A DNA stretch of 64,000 nucleotides from Mycolicibacterium litorale (GTDB lineage Bacteria; Actinomycetota; Actinomycetes; Mycobacteriales; Mycobacteriaceae), in contig NZ_AP023287.1 of NCBI RefSeq assembly GCF_014218295.1, forward strand, positions 2,790,001-2,854,000. The letters are read 5' to 3'. Each line of letters starts with the position of its first letter. Position 1 is the stretch's first letter. Positions 47,723 to 56,614 of the stretch are shown piece by piece. Position numbers and translations under genes: made by a program. Below the pieces are notes generated by a model. It worked only from the letters and a program-made list of their open reading frames with translations, searched no databases and was not told the origin of the DNA.

Positions 47723-48919
47723 TTAGCGGTCCGCGTTCGACGCCGCGAAGTCGATCGCCGTCCACGCCAGCGCCGTCGCGCCGTCACGCAACGCCCGCTC
47801 GGCCGCCGGGCCGACCGCCGCGTCGGCGAAGGCGCGCTGGTGGTTGACCGCCGGCAGCGAACCGATGCCGAGGTACGGGTGGATGGCCCGGACATGCTGG
47901 GACACGTTCCCCATGTCTGTCGACGCCGTCTTCATCGCGGCCGCGCCCTCCGGCGGTGGCGCCGTCATGTCGCGGCCGAGGGCGGCGGCGTTGCGGATGA
48001 ACCAGTCCAGCAGCTGCTCGTCGGTGCGGAACTCCGAGTAGCGGGGCGACTCGTCGCGGATCTCCAGCTCACATCCGGTCGCCGTGGCCCCTGCCTCGAA
48101 ACACGCCCGGATCCGCCGCTCGACGTCATCGAGTTCGGGGAGGCTGGCGGCCCGCACATACCACCGTCCCACCGCCAGTTCGGGTATCGCGTTCGGCGCG
48201 GTACCCGCCTCGGTGACCACCCCGTGCACCCGCACCGTCGCAGGCAGGTGCTGGCGCAGCAGGCCGATCGCCACCTGGGCGACGGTGAACCCGTCGGCGG
48301 CGTTGACACCGAGATGCGGATACGCCGCGGCGTGCGCGCCGACACCCCGATAGGTCACCTCCCAGTGCGCGACGGCGAAGGGCTCGGCCCGTGCGGCGTC
48401 GGCGGGGCCGGGATGCATCATCATCGCGGCGTCGATACCGGCGAACTGTCCGGCCTCGAGCATCAGGATCTTGCCGCCGCCGCCCTCCTCCGCCGGGGTG
48501 CCGATGACGTGCACCGTCAGCCCCAGCCCCGGCGCGGTCTCCTCGGCGGCGCGCACCATGAGCGCCGCACCCACCGAGGCCGCCGCGATCAGGTTGTGTC
48601 CGCAGGCGTGCCCGAGTCCGGGCAGCGCGTCGTATTCGGCGACGAAGGCGACGTGGACGTGACCCGCTCCGGCCGTGGCGTGGAACGCGGTGTCCAGGCC
48701 ACCGGCCCGCGCGTCGACCGAAAAGCCCTCGGACTCCAGCAGTGCGGTCAGCCGGCGGTGGGCGCGAACCTCCCGCCACGCCGTCTCCGGATCGGCGTGC
48801 AGCCCGGTGCTGATCCCGCGGATGGTCTCCCAGCGACGGTCCAGCCAGGCCTGCGCCGCCCGCTTCCTCCGGGTGGTCGGCGTCTCCGTCGCCGTCTCCG
48901 TCGCTGTCTCAGATGTCAC
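47723..48919 (-). CDS. M20-family metal-dependent amidohydrolase
   Basis: A 398-aa M20D-type peptidase/amidohydrolase that cleaves N-acyl amino acids or related amides. Metal ligands can be seen in [15 protein letters not shown] and in the EEGGGG acidic motif, and STDMGNVS near the C terminus resembles p-aminobenzoyl-glutamate hydrolase (AbgB) and hippurate hydrolase relatives. The N terminus carries a Thr/Glu-rich microrepeat (TATETATET). It overlaps DUF1028 by 11 bp and is the last gene of the catabolic operon. The true substrate is unknown. Confidence 0.85.
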   Translation of the reverse strand: MTSETATETATETPTTRRKRAAQAWLDRRWETIRGISTGLHADPETAWREVRAHRRLTALLESEGFSVDARAGGLDTAFHATAGAGHVHVAFVAEYDALPGLGHACGHNLIAAASVGAALMVRAAEETAPGLGLTVHVIGTPAEEGGGGKILMLEAGQFAGIDAAMMMHPGPADAARAEPFAVAHWEVTYRGVGAHAAAYPHLGVNAADGFTVAQVAIGLLRQHLPATVRVHGVVTEAGTAPNAIPELAVGRWYVRAASLPELDDVERRIRACFEAGATATGCELEIRDESPRYSEFRTDEQLLDWFIRNAAALGRDMTAPPPEGAAAMKTASTDMGNVSQHVRAIHPYLGIGSLPAVNHQRAFADAAVGPAAERALRDGATALAWTAIDFAASNADR

Positions 48920-49583
48920 CCGGTACCCCGAACGACGGTGCCGCCGCCGGGTTCAGCGCCCGGCGCACGTAGTCGTCGCGCTGGGGCTCCCAGACGTCCC
49001 ACAGCGCGCACAGCGCGTCGTACGGGTCGTCGGCCCAGTCGACGCGCAGCGTGGTCTCGGGCCAGTCCACCTCCCGGTAGACCAGCAGGCCGGCGGCGTG
49101 GACGGGTCCTTCCTCGCCGCCCGCGGCCAGCGCTGCGGCCAGTCCGTCGAGCAGTCGGCGCTCGAATTCCGCTGCGCTGGAACGCTCATACCCGCGCACC
49201 AGGTCGGTGATGGTCCGCCGGCCCGCGAGCATGTTGCCCGCGGCGACCACACCGTCGCCTTCCAGGTGGTGGTGCCGTCCCAGCGCCCCCGCGCCGCTGT
49301 AGGCCGCGCTGCGACCGGTGCGGTCGAGCACCGTCAGCTGCCGGTAGTCACGCAGCTCGTGGCCGGCGACCACGGTGGCCATGGCTTCGTGCGGACTGTC
49401 ACCGGCCGCCAGCCGGTCGAGCAGCCGGCCGCCCAGGCGCGGATCTGTGACGTTCTGACTGGCCGCCGCGCCCAATCCGGGACGGATGTTCAGGCAGCGT
49501 GACGCCACCGCGGGCGAAGACGAGGCGATCACCATGCCGAGCGCGCCGGTGTCGCGGTCGACGGCTGCGAGCGAGAATGTCAC
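48909..49583 (-). CDS. DUF1028 family protein (Ntn-hydrolase-like)
   Basis: A 224-aa protein starting TFSLAAVDRDTGALG, the DUF1028 signature. This family is predicted to have an Ntn-hydrolase fold; the residue after the initiator is Thr, which would be a suitable N-terminal nucleophile. GTG at 49583 is chosen because it gives that N terminus and forms a 4-bp GTGA overlap with the Rid gene stop. DUF1028 genes often occur beside amidohydrolases; hydrolysis of an amide is a guess from fold and neighbours. Confidence 0.75.
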   Translation of the reverse strand: MTFSLAAVDRDTGALGMVIASSSPAVASRCLNIRPGLGAAASQNVTDPRLGGRLLDRLAAGDSPHEAMATVVAGHELRDYRQLTVLDRTGRSAAYSGAGALGRHHHLEGDGVVAAGNMLAGRRTITDLVRGYERSSAAEFERRLLDGLAAALAAGGEEGPVHAAGLLVYREVDWPETTLRVDWADDPYDALCALWDVWEPQRDDYVRRALNPAAAPSFGVPGDI

Positions 49584-49996
49584 GACGCCGCCTGCCGGAC
49601 GGCGATCGCATCGATCTCGACGAGCCACTCCGGGCGGGCCAGTGCGCTCACCACCAGTCCGGTCGACACTGGGTGCACCCCCTTCAGCCAGCGTCCGACG
49701 ACCCGGTAGACACTCTCCCGGTACCGCGGATCGACAAGGTAGATCGTCACTTTCACGATGTCGTCGAGGGTCGCGCCGGTCTCGGTGAGCAGCGTGGCGA
49801 TGTTGGCCATCGCCTGCTCGGTCTGTGCGGCGACGTCACCGACCCCGATGTTGGCCGCCGTGTCGAGATCCTGGCCGATCTGGCCGCGCAGATACACCGT
49901 GTCCCCCGCGACCACCGCCTGGCACAGATCGTTGTCCAGGTTCTGCTCCGGGTAGGTGTCGCGGGTGTTGAAGGGGCGGATCCGACGGTGCCTCAC
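49580..49996 (-). CDS. Rid-family (YjgF/YER057c/UK114) protein
   Basis: A 138-aa Rid protein, usual trimeric enamine/imine deaminase fold. It has the VYLRGQIGQD strand, EQAMANIATLL helix and the ARPEWLVEIDAIA end. In RidA proper the imine-hydrolysing Arg sits in a PAR(S/T) motif; here that place reads PVST, so Ser111 replaces Arg. That puts it among Rid subfamilies without known imine deaminase activity. GTG at 49996 overlaps the HpaB gene stop (GTGA). It may act on an unstable intermediate of the pathway. Confidence 0.85.
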   Translation of the reverse strand: MRHRRIRPFNTRDTYPEQNLDNDLCQAVVAGDTVYLRGQIGQDLDTAANIGVGDVAAQTEQAMANIATLLTETGATLDDIVKVTIYLVDPRYRESVYRVVGRWLKGVHPVSTGLVVSALARPEWLVEIDAIAVRQAAS

Positions 49997-51441
49997 GCGC
50001 CCACCCGATCCGACAGCTCCGCGGCGGCCTTCACCATCGCCAGCGGTCCGTCGAAGTCGAAGTTGCGGTACACGGCCTGGTAATGCGCGAACGGCGGTGC
50101 CTGGGCGAACAACTGGAACGTCAGCCGATGCCCGGCGTAGTCGCTGTTGAGCAGGTCGCGGGCGAAGGCCAGCAGTTTGCGGCGGTCGTCGGCCTGCCAC
50201 TCGTCGGTGATCGAGTAGTACTTCTCCAGCCACTCCGACGCGCCGGGGGTGGCGAAGGTGGCCGAATCAGGGGTGATGCAGATCTGGCCGCCGCACAGTT
50301 CGCGTGCGTAGTGCATCATCTGCGGCAGTTGGGTCTGTGCCCACACCCGTCCCGCGTAGAGCAGCGACTGGTTCGGCATCAGCAGCCCGCCGGGGCTGGT
50401 CTCGGCGGTGGCGATCGAGGCCGTCAGATGGGCGTCGATCCCCTCCCGGTAGCAGGCCAGCATCGCCAGCTTCTCCTGCACCGCGGGGTTCTTGTCCAGA
50501 CCGGTCTGACGGACGTTGTACAGGGCGGCGCCGATCATCAGATCGGCGAACCGGATCGAGCGGTGCACGTAGGGCAGCGCGCTGTAGCGGTGCAGACAGC
50601 TGCGCACGAAGGTGGCGGCCCTGGTGTGCCGGTAGAACAGGATGTCGTCCCACGGGATCAGCACGTTGTCGAAGATCACCAGCGACTCCACCTCGTCGAC
50701 CCGATTGGACAGCGGGTAGTCGGCGGCGTCGCGGCGGCCGGCGAATCCGGTGCGGCAGATGAACTTCAGGTTGGGCGCGTTGAGATCGGCGATGAAGCCC
50801 ACCGCGTAATCGGACAGCTTGTCGTCGCCCCAGTTCGCGATCGTCGGCTTGGTGTAGGCCTGGGTGGCGTACGGTGCGGCGGTCTCGTATTTGGCGCCGC
50901 GCACGATGATCCCGTCGTCGGTTTCCCGCACGACGTGCAGCAGCATGTCGGGATCCTGATCCTGTGGCCGCCTCGACCGGTCGCCCTTCGGATCGGTGTT
51001 GGCCGAGATGTGGAACGGATCGCCGGTCGCCGCCTTGTGGACGTGGCGCCGGATGTTCTCGGCGAACCGGGGGTCGACCTCGTTGAGCACGTCCTGGCCG
51101 TCGTAGAGCGCCCACATCTCGCCGACCGTCTCGTCGCCGACCCGCGTGACCACACCGCGTGCCTCGTCGAGGACGAGGTCGATGGCGGCCCGCTTGTCAT
51201 GCCAATCCTGTTGGGTGAACGGCAGTTTGTTCGCGATCGCGTTGCGTTCGCCGGTCTGGTCGACGTAGGTCATCACGTCCTGGGTCTGCGCCTCGTGGGC
51301 GAGATCGTAGATCCGCGCCCTGATGTCGACGATCGGCGCGAACATCGGGTGCTTGGTGACGTCGTCGACCCGTTCCCCGTCGATGTAGATCTCACGTTCG
51401 CCGCGGATCGACTCGCGGTACTCGTCGCCGGTTCTGATCAT
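49993..51441 (-). CDS. HpaB-type FADH2-dependent hydroxylase
   Basis: A 482-aa oxygenase subunit of the 4-hydroxyphenylacetate 3-monooxygenase (HpaB) family. It starts RTGDEYRESIRGEREIYIDGERV, the family hallmark, and contains GDRSRRPQDQDPDM, VIFDNVLIPWDDI and the C-terminal helices of the acyl-CoA-dehydrogenase fold. It uses free FADH2 from the neighbouring flavin reductase to put oxygen on an aromatic or N-heteroaromatic ring. The ATG at 51441 has a GGAAGGA site and overlaps the reductase stop by 4 bp; the longer frame upstream runs through the reductase gene. The exact substrate cannot be read from sequence. Confidence 0.9.
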   Translation of the reverse strand: MIRTGDEYRESIRGEREIYIDGERVDDVTKHPMFAPIVDIRARIYDLAHEAQTQDVMTYVDQTGERNAIANKLPFTQQDWHDKRAAIDLVLDEARGVVTRVGDETVGEMWALYDGQDVLNEVDPRFAENIRRHVHKAATGDPFHISANTDPKGDRSRRPQDQDPDMLLHVVRETDDGIIVRGAKYETAAPYATQAYTKPTIANWGDDKLSDYAVGFIADLNAPNLKFICRTGFAGRRDAADYPLSNRVDEVESLVIFDNVLIPWDDILFYRHTRAATFVRSCLHRYSALPYVHRSIRFADLMIGAALYNVRQTGLDKNPAVQEKLAMLACYREGIDAHLTASIATAETSPGGLLMPNQSLLYAGRVWAQTQLPQMMHYARELCGGQICITPDSATFATPGASEWLEKYYSITDEWQADDRRKLLAFARDLLNSDYAGHRLTFQLFAQAPPFAHYQAVYRNFDFDGPLAMVKAAAELSDRVGA

Positions 51442-52043
51442 GCGTGGTGTCCTTCCGTGTGCTGCTCGGCCAGGGTTCGGTAGGTGCCGCGTTGGTGCAG
51501 CAGGGGTTCGGCGTCGCGGTGCACCGCCCTGCTGACCTCGCCGAGGTAGAGCAGGTGGGAACCGATCTCGGTGACGCTGTGCACAGTGCACTCGAAGGTG
51601 GCGAGGCCGTCGGCGAACACCGGCAGGCCGTTGTCGCCGGCGCGCCATTCCCGGTCGAGGAACGTGAACGGCGGGCGGTCCGCACCGCCCCGCCCGGCGA
51701 AGCTGTCGGCGACACCGCTGTGCTCGCGGGCGAGCACCGAGACGTTGAACGCGCCGCAGGAGCGGATGACCCCGTGGATCGGGCTGCGCCGATTGATGCA
51801 GACACCGAGGATCGCGGGCTCGTCGGAGATGCGGTTGAACGCTGACACCGTCTGGCCGAGTCGCACACCGTCGGCCTGTGCGGTGACGATAGTGACCGGA
51901 GTGGCCGTGCGCGTGATCGCGCGGATGAAGTCGCGCGGAGCGACGAGCGGAATGGTCGTGTTCACCCTGTCGATCCTTCTGGTGGCGAGATCATCGCGCA
52001 AACAGTCGATTCCGTTGCGCTGCATCGGGTCATCAGATGTCAT
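51438..52043 (-). CDS. HpaC-type flavin reductase
   Basis: A 201-aa flavin reductase-like protein (flavin_reduct fold), the expected partner for the HpaB-type hydroxylase next to it. The sequence TATPVTIVTAQADGVRLGQTVSAFNRISDEPAILGV is the typical N-terminal flavin-binding part, and the family's NRRSP motif follows. An in-frame ATG at 52025 would give a protein 6 residues shorter and avoid the 11-bp overlap with the upstream oxidoreductase gene. It supplies FADH2. Confidence 0.85.
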   Translation of the reverse strand: MTSDDPMQRNGIDCLRDDLATRRIDRVNTTIPLVAPRDFIRAITRTATPVTIVTAQADGVRLGQTVSAFNRISDEPAILGVCINRRSPIHGVIRSCGAFNVSVLAREHSGVADSFAGRGGADRPPFTFLDREWRAGDNGLPVFADGLATFECTVHSVTEIGSHLLYLGEVSRAVHRDAEPLLHQRGTYRTLAEQHTEGHHA

Positions 52044-53016
52044 CGGCCACCGTCACGACCACTTTGCCGACACGGTCGGGGGCGCTGAACCGGGTGTGTG
52101 CGGCGACGATGTCGTCGAGGGCGAACCTGCTGTCGACCACCACACGCAGTGTGCCCTCGGACAGTCTCGGCAGCACCTGCCGCTCGACGTCCCGGCAGAT
52201 CGTCTCGCGTACAGCGTCGTCGAGTCGGCCGAGGCTGGAGGACGAGACCTCCGCGGCGCGGCCCATCAACTCGGCCACGTCGAGTGCGCCGATGGCGCCG
52301 GCCTGGACGCCGACGATCACCAGCCGACCGAACGGCGCCAGCGCCGAGACGTTCGCCGCGACGGCGGGGCCGCCCTGGTTGTCCAGGATGACGTCGAACC
52401 CCTCACCCACGATGGCGAATACGTCGCCGTGGCCGTAGTCGATCACCTCGTGGCATCCGAGTTCGGCGCACATGGCCGTCTTGCGCTCCCCGCGCGCGGT
52501 GCCGACCACGTAGGCGCCGAGCCGGCGGGCCAACTGCACCGTGAGGGAGCCGACACCCCCGGCGGCACCGTGGATCAGCACCCGCTCACTCGAGCGGATC
52601 CTGCCCCGGCACACCAGGTTCCACCATGCGGTGGCAGCGGCTTCCGGTGCGGCGGCGGCCACGGCGAGGTCGAGGACGTCAGGTACCCGCATACAAGCTC
52701 CGGCCGGCACCGCCACGTACTCCGCGTATGTCCCGCAGCGTGCCAGTGCCGCCACCCGGTCCCCCGGCCCGTACCCGGTGACTCCGGGCCCGACGGCCGC
52801 GACCACACCCGCGCACTCCAGCCCGGGAATCCCACCGTCGGGTGCCGCCGTCACTCCCCGGCGTTGCAGCACTTCGGCGTTGTTCAGCCCGAAGGCTGCG
52901 ACCCGCACCAGCACCTGACCGGCGGCCGGAACCGGGGTCGGCACCCTGTCCAGGGTCAGCACCTCGGGGCCGCCCGGTCCGGTCAGGACCGCGGCCCGCA
53001 TCGTCGCCGGGGTCAC
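52033..53016 (-). CDS. MDR-family quinone oxidoreductase-like protein
   Basis: A 327-aa zinc-free medium-chain dehydrogenase/reductase of the quinone oxidoreductase type. The N-terminal GroES-like domain is followed by the NADPH motif GAAGGVGSLTVQLAR (about residue 150) and the VILDNQGG stretch. There are no zinc-ligand cysteines. It overlaps the alpha/beta hydrolase gene by 4 bp and the flavin reductase by 11 bp. It may reduce a conjugated enone or quinone intermediate made by the hydroxylase. Confidence 0.85.
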   Translation of the reverse strand: MTPATMRAAVLTGPGGPEVLTLDRVPTPVPAAGQVLVRVAAFGLNNAEVLQRRGVTAAPDGGIPGLECAGVVAAVGPGVTGYGPGDRVAALARCGTYAEYVAVPAGACMRVPDVLDLAVAAAAPEAAATAWWNLVCRGRIRSSERVLIHGAAGGVGSLTVQLARRLGAYVVGTARGERKTAMCAELGCHEVIDYGHGDVFAIVGEGFDVILDNQGGPAVAANVSALAPFGRLVIVGVQAGAIGALDVAELMGRAAEVSSSSLGRLDDAVRETICRDVERQVLPRLSEGTLRVVVDSRFALDDIVAAHTRFSAPDRVGKVVVTVADDI

Positions 53017-53810
53017 CGCGCGGCCAGACGTCGATGGAATCCGGTGACGGCCGCGGCGAACGCCGCCGGACAGGTCTCCGGGCTGGAGATGTCACCGCCG
53101 CTGAGTACGTGCGCACATGCCTGCGGGAACGCCGCGAGGATGCGGTTGCGGTGCGGGAAGGCCCGCGGATCTCCGTCGGATGCGATGCACAGCACCGGAC
53201 CGTCGTACCGGCCGGCAGCGTCCTCCGAGTGGTAGGCGGCCACGGCGGCATGCCCACGATCGGGGTCGGGGTGGGCCAGGACGTCGCGCACATACCGCCC
53301 CAGCACCGCGGGATCGGCCACCGTCAGGTAGCTCGACCGACGCTGCCACAACCTGTGCAGATGTGCACCGTCCTCGGGGCCGCCGGCGTCGTTGAACGGC
53401 GGCGCATCTCGTCGCCGCTCCCGCTCGGCCGCATCGATGTAGGGCGTCGACGACAGCACCAGCGACTCGACGCGATGTGGGGCGACCGCCGCGAGGTGGT
53501 AGGCGACCAGGCCGCCGAAGTGGTGGCCTACCAGGTGGGTTCGAGGCACTTCGAGGGTGTCGAGCACGCTGACCACCGCCTGCGCGGCGGCGTCGATCGT
53601 GTTCTGTGCCGGGGGTTCGGAATTCCCGTGTCCGGGTAGGTCGGGAACGATCACCCGGTAGCCGTCGAGATGGTCGAGCACGGCGCGGTACTCGTCCCAG
53701 CATCGCGGTGTCTGATGCAGCAGCACCAGGGCGGGGCCGGTCCCGCACGTGACGACGTGCATCCGCCCGTGCGGTGTATCCACGTAGGCGGGGACAGGTT
53801 CGGTGGGCAA
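53013..53810 (-). CDS. Alpha/beta-hydrolase-fold protein without the usual triad
   Basis: A 265-aa alpha/beta-hydrolase-fold protein. The oxyanion part (LLHQTPRCWDEYR), the strand-5 motif DLPGHGNSEPP and the cap are typical. But the nucleophile elbow reads GHHFGG, so His97 sits where Ser is expected, and near the C terminus the usual GGH place reads GGD (Asp240). The Asp-containing strand (SDGDPRAF) is there. The protein therefore lacks a recognisable Ser-His pair and may be a non-hydrolytic enzyme, a cofactor-free lyase or oxygenase, or inactive. It lies 16 bp after the LysR gene. Confidence 0.8.
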   Translation of the reverse strand: MPTEPVPAYVDTPHGRMHVVTCGTGPALVLLHQTPRCWDEYRAVLDHLDGYRVIVPDLPGHGNSEPPAQNTIDAAAQAVVSVLDTLEVPRTHLVGHHFGGLVAYHLAAVAPHRVESLVLSSTPYIDAAERERRRDAPPFNDAGGPEDGAHLHRLWQRRSSYLTVADPAVLGRYVRDVLAHPDPDRGHAAVAAYHSEDAAGRYDGPVLCIASDGDPRAFPHRNRILAAFPQACAHVLSGGDISSPETCPAAFAAAVTGFHRRLAAR

Positions 53811-53826
53811 CTGAGGTCCTTTCCGC

Positions 53827-54756
53827 TCAGCCGGGATTGACGTCGGCGACCACGAGGCGGCACCGGTCGGCGAAGGCGCGGGCGCGCCGGCTCAGCCGCA
53901 GCGAACCGAGATGGGCGACGACCACCCGCAGCGGTTCGACGTCGTCGGCCAGCGGCACCGCGACGACACGGCCACCGCCGTAGGTGGTGTCGGTCGCCGG
54001 CCGCTGGTGCAGCAGGCTGTATCCGTGGTGCTGCGCCACCATCGCGCGGACCGTCTCGTAGCTGCTGGACCGGTACTGGATCTTGGGCACCAGCCCGCGT
54101 GAGGTGAAGACGCCGACGAAATAGTCGCGGCTGTAGGGCAGGTCGACGAGGATCATGTCCTCGTCGACCAGGTCCTCGAGGTGGATGTCTGCCGACTCGG
54201 CGAGCCGGTGTCCGGCGGGAAGCGCCACATAGGGCCGGATCTCGGCCAGGATCTCGCGTTCTATGCCGTCGCCGAGCGCGAGGTCGTAGGTCAACGCCAC
54301 CTCGGCCCGGCCTGATTCCAGGTATTCGCCGACTTCCCCGGCCACCGCCTCACTCACCAGGAGTTCCAGGCCCGGGTGTTCGAGTTTGAGCCCGGTGAAG
54401 ATCGACGGCAGGTAGAACGGCGCCAGCGGGCTGAAGCACACCACGTGCAGCGTCCCCCACAGAGCCCGGGCGTCACCGGCGATGGACTCCAGCGACTCGG
54501 CGAGCGCGGTCAGGATCTGGCGCGCGCGCAGCAGGAGCTCGCGCCCGGCGGGCGTGAGGATCAGCCCCTTGGCGTGGCGGCGGATGAACAGCTGGACACC
54601 GAGTTCCTTCTCCAGGTGGGCGACCGCCGAGGACACCGCGGACTGGGCGACGAACAGGTCCTCCGCCGCCCGGGTCATGCTCTCGCGCTCCGCCACCCGG
54701 ATGAAGTACCGCAGCTGCGTCAGCGAGATCCCCCGCAGCTGGTCGACGCTCGTCAC
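53827..54756 (-). CDS. LysR-type transcriptional regulator
   Basis: A 309-aa LysR protein. The N-terminal winged HTH (SLTQLRYFIRVAERESMTRAAEDLFVAQSAVSSAVAHLEKEL) is clear, and the effector-binding domain follows from about residue 92. It lies inside the operon instead of divergently, overlapping dctM by 4 bp, and so would control its own transcript. A candidate operator lies upstream of dctP. The effector is unknown, probably the pathway substrate. Confidence 0.92.
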   Translation of the reverse strand: MTSVDQLRGISLTQLRYFIRVAERESMTRAAEDLFVAQSAVSSAVAHLEKELGVQLFIRRHAKGLILTPAGRELLLRARQILTALAESLESIAGDARALWGTLHVVCFSPLAPFYLPSIFTGLKLEHPGLELLVSEAVAGEVGEYLESGRAEVALTYDLALGDGIEREILAEIRPYVALPAGHRLAESADIHLEDLVDEDMILVDLPYSRDYFVGVFTSRGLVPKIQYRSSSYETVRAMVAQHHGYSLLHQRPATDTTYGGGRVVAVPLADDVEPLRVVVAHLGSLRLSRRARAFADRCRLVVADVNPG

Positions 54757-56033
54757 GGCTGTCCGAGCACGGACGGCAGCCAGGTCGCCAGCGCGGGGAA
54801 CGCGATCACGAGCGCCAGCACGACGACGGTGGCGACGAGGAACGGTGTGTTGGCCCGCAGCACCGCCCAGGCGTCGACCTTCGCGATCTTCGCGGCCACC
54901 ACGAGCGACATCGCCACCGGCGGGGTGACCTGCCCGATGATGACGGTCAGCACGATGATGACGCCGAAGTACACCGGGTCGATCCCCACCTGCAGGATCG
55001 TCGGCAGCAGCACCGGCATGATCACCGGGATGAGGGGGTCGAACAGCATCCCGGCGAGGATCGCGACCACGGTCAGCACGACGACATACCCCAGCTGGGT
55101 GTCACCGGGCACCACGGAGGTCGCGAAATCCGCCAGCACCTGCGGTAGCCCGGCCATGGCCAGCACCGAACCCAAGGCCACCGAGACGCCGACGATGAGC
55201 ATCACCTCACCGGTCAGCACCGCGGCCTCGACGAGGCAGCGGTAGAGCCTGCGCAGTCCCAGCGACCGGTAGGCGACCGCCGAGATGAGGATCGCGTACA
55301 CCACCGCGAACGCACCGGATTCGGTCGGCGTGAAGACGCCGAGGGTGAGCCCCAGCAGGATGAGCACCGGTACCCCGAAGGCGAACGCCGACGCGCGCAG
55401 CGTGCGCACCACTTCGCGCCAGTCGAAGGCGATCTTCTCGCCCCACCCGTTGCGCTTGGCCTGCACCCCGACGGTGACCATGAGCACCACCGTCAGGATC
55501 AGGCCGGGCACGACACCGGCGAAGAACAGTGTGCCCAGCGACGTTCCGGTCGCCGCCGCGTAGAGGATCATCGGCGACGACGGCGGGATCAGCGGACCGA
55601 TCCCGGACGACGAGGCGGTGACCGCCGCGGCGTACGGTGCCGGGTAGCCGTGGCGCTTCATCTGCGGGATGAGAGTGGACCCCGTGCCGGCGAGATCGGC
55701 CACCGAGGTCCCCACCATCCCGCCGAAGAACAGGCTCGTGCTGACGTCGACCTGAGCCAGGCCGCCGGGCAGTGGACCGAAAAGCGAACGGGCGAAGGCG
55801 AATACACGGTCGGCGATACCGCCGGCGTTCATCACCACACCGGCCAGGATGAACAGCGGCATCGCGAGCAGGACGAAACTGCCCATGCCCTCGGTGACCT
55901 GCTGCGGGTACTGCATCATCCACCCGCCCTCGAGCATGGTGTAGAGCGCGACGCCCGCGGCCATCGACACGATGAGCGGCGTGCCCAACACCAGCAGGCC
56001 GACGATCACAGCCAGGGTGACGGTGATCGTCAC
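54753..56033 (-). CDS. dctM: TRAP transporter large permease DctM
   Basis: A 426-aa TRAP-type large membrane subunit with about 12 helices, matching DctM. It has GGMVGTSVADLAGTG and SGIGPLIPPSSPMILY, both conserved in the family, and the C-terminal IIGQVTPPVAMSLVVA. The start is GTG at 56033, overlapping the dctQ stop by 4 bp; an open frame extends to 56363 but runs over dctQ. Together with DctQ and DctP it imports an organic anion driven by sodium or proton gradient. Confidence 0.93.
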   Translation of the reverse strand: MTITVTLAVIVGLLVLGTPLIVSMAAGVALYTMLEGGWMMQYPQQVTEGMGSFVLLAMPLFILAGVVMNAGGIADRVFAFARSLFGPLPGGLAQVDVSTSLFFGGMVGTSVADLAGTGSTLIPQMKRHGYPAPYAAAVTASSSGIGPLIPPSSPMILYAAATGTSLGTLFFAGVVPGLILTVVLMVTVGVQAKRNGWGEKIAFDWREVVRTLRASAFAFGVPVLILLGLTLGVFTPTESGAFAVVYAILISAVAYRSLGLRRLYRCLVEAAVLTGEVMLIVGVSVALGSVLAMAGLPQVLADFATSVVPGDTQLGYVVVLTVVAILAGMLFDPLIPVIMPVLLPTILQVGIDPVYFGVIIVLTVIIGQVTPPVAMSLVVAAKIAKVDAWAVLRANTPFLVATVVVLALVIAFPALATWLPSVLGQP

Positions 56034-56614
56034 GACTGCTCCTCCTCGCGTCGGCGCAGCACCGCCGCACGCACGCCGGGCAACTGCACCACGACGATCA
56101 CCGCGGCGGCCAGCACCCCGACGGGCAGCGCGGCGGTGAAGAAGCCACGCGGCAGCCGCAAGTACGGGGTCAGGTCGCCGCCGAACTCGACGACGTACTG
56201 GTAGGCGAACCACGCCAGGTGCAGCAGGACCAGGGCCATGACCAGATCGGTGGCCAGTTTGAGCCACACCGCGATGCGGATCGGCAGCCGGTCGACGAAC
56301 GCCCGCACCTCGATGGATTCGCGACGCCGCACACCGATCGTGAAGCCCAGCATGGTCAACCACAGCATGAGCCCGGTCACCAGTTCCTCGGTGCCGCCCC
56401 AGGGCGAGTCGAACGCGAACCGCATCGCGGCGTTGGCGAACAGCACCAGCGTGATCGCGGCCAACAACAGTGCGGCAACGGCTTCCAGCACGCGGTCGAT
56501 GACGGTGGCGGCGTGCGCGTCGGGTTCGACACCGAAGGTCGAGTCGAGCTGCTCGGCCACGTCGGCGGAACCCGAGATGGCGTGGTGCTCGGGCTTGTCG
56601 GGGGTCACGGTCAT
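56030..56614 (-). CDS. dctQ: TRAP transporter small permease DctQ
   Basis: A 194-aa small TRAP permease with four helices: about residues 43-63, 81-99, 116-136 and 162-180. The motif WGGTEELVTGLMLWLTMLG near residue 72 is the DctQ signature. It precedes dctM directly and overlaps both neighbours by 4 bp. The N terminus of about 40 residues is hydrophilic. Confidence 0.9.
   Translation of the reverse strand: MTVTPDKPEHHAISGSADVAEQLDSTFGVEPDAHAATVIDRVLEAVAALLLAAITLVLFANAAMRFAFDSPWGGTEELVTGLMLWLTMLGFTIGVRRRESIEVRAFVDRLPIRIAVWLKLATDLVMALVLLHLAWFAYQYVVEFGGDLTPYLRLPRGFFTAALPVGVLAAAVIVVVQLPGVRAAVLRRREEEQS

Noticed and set aside
49993..51648. Longer 551-aa version of the HpaB-type gene
   Set aside because: The first ~69 residues are Arg-rich noise and lie inside the flavin reductase gene; the HpaB hallmark begins at the ATG at 51441 with a good RBS.
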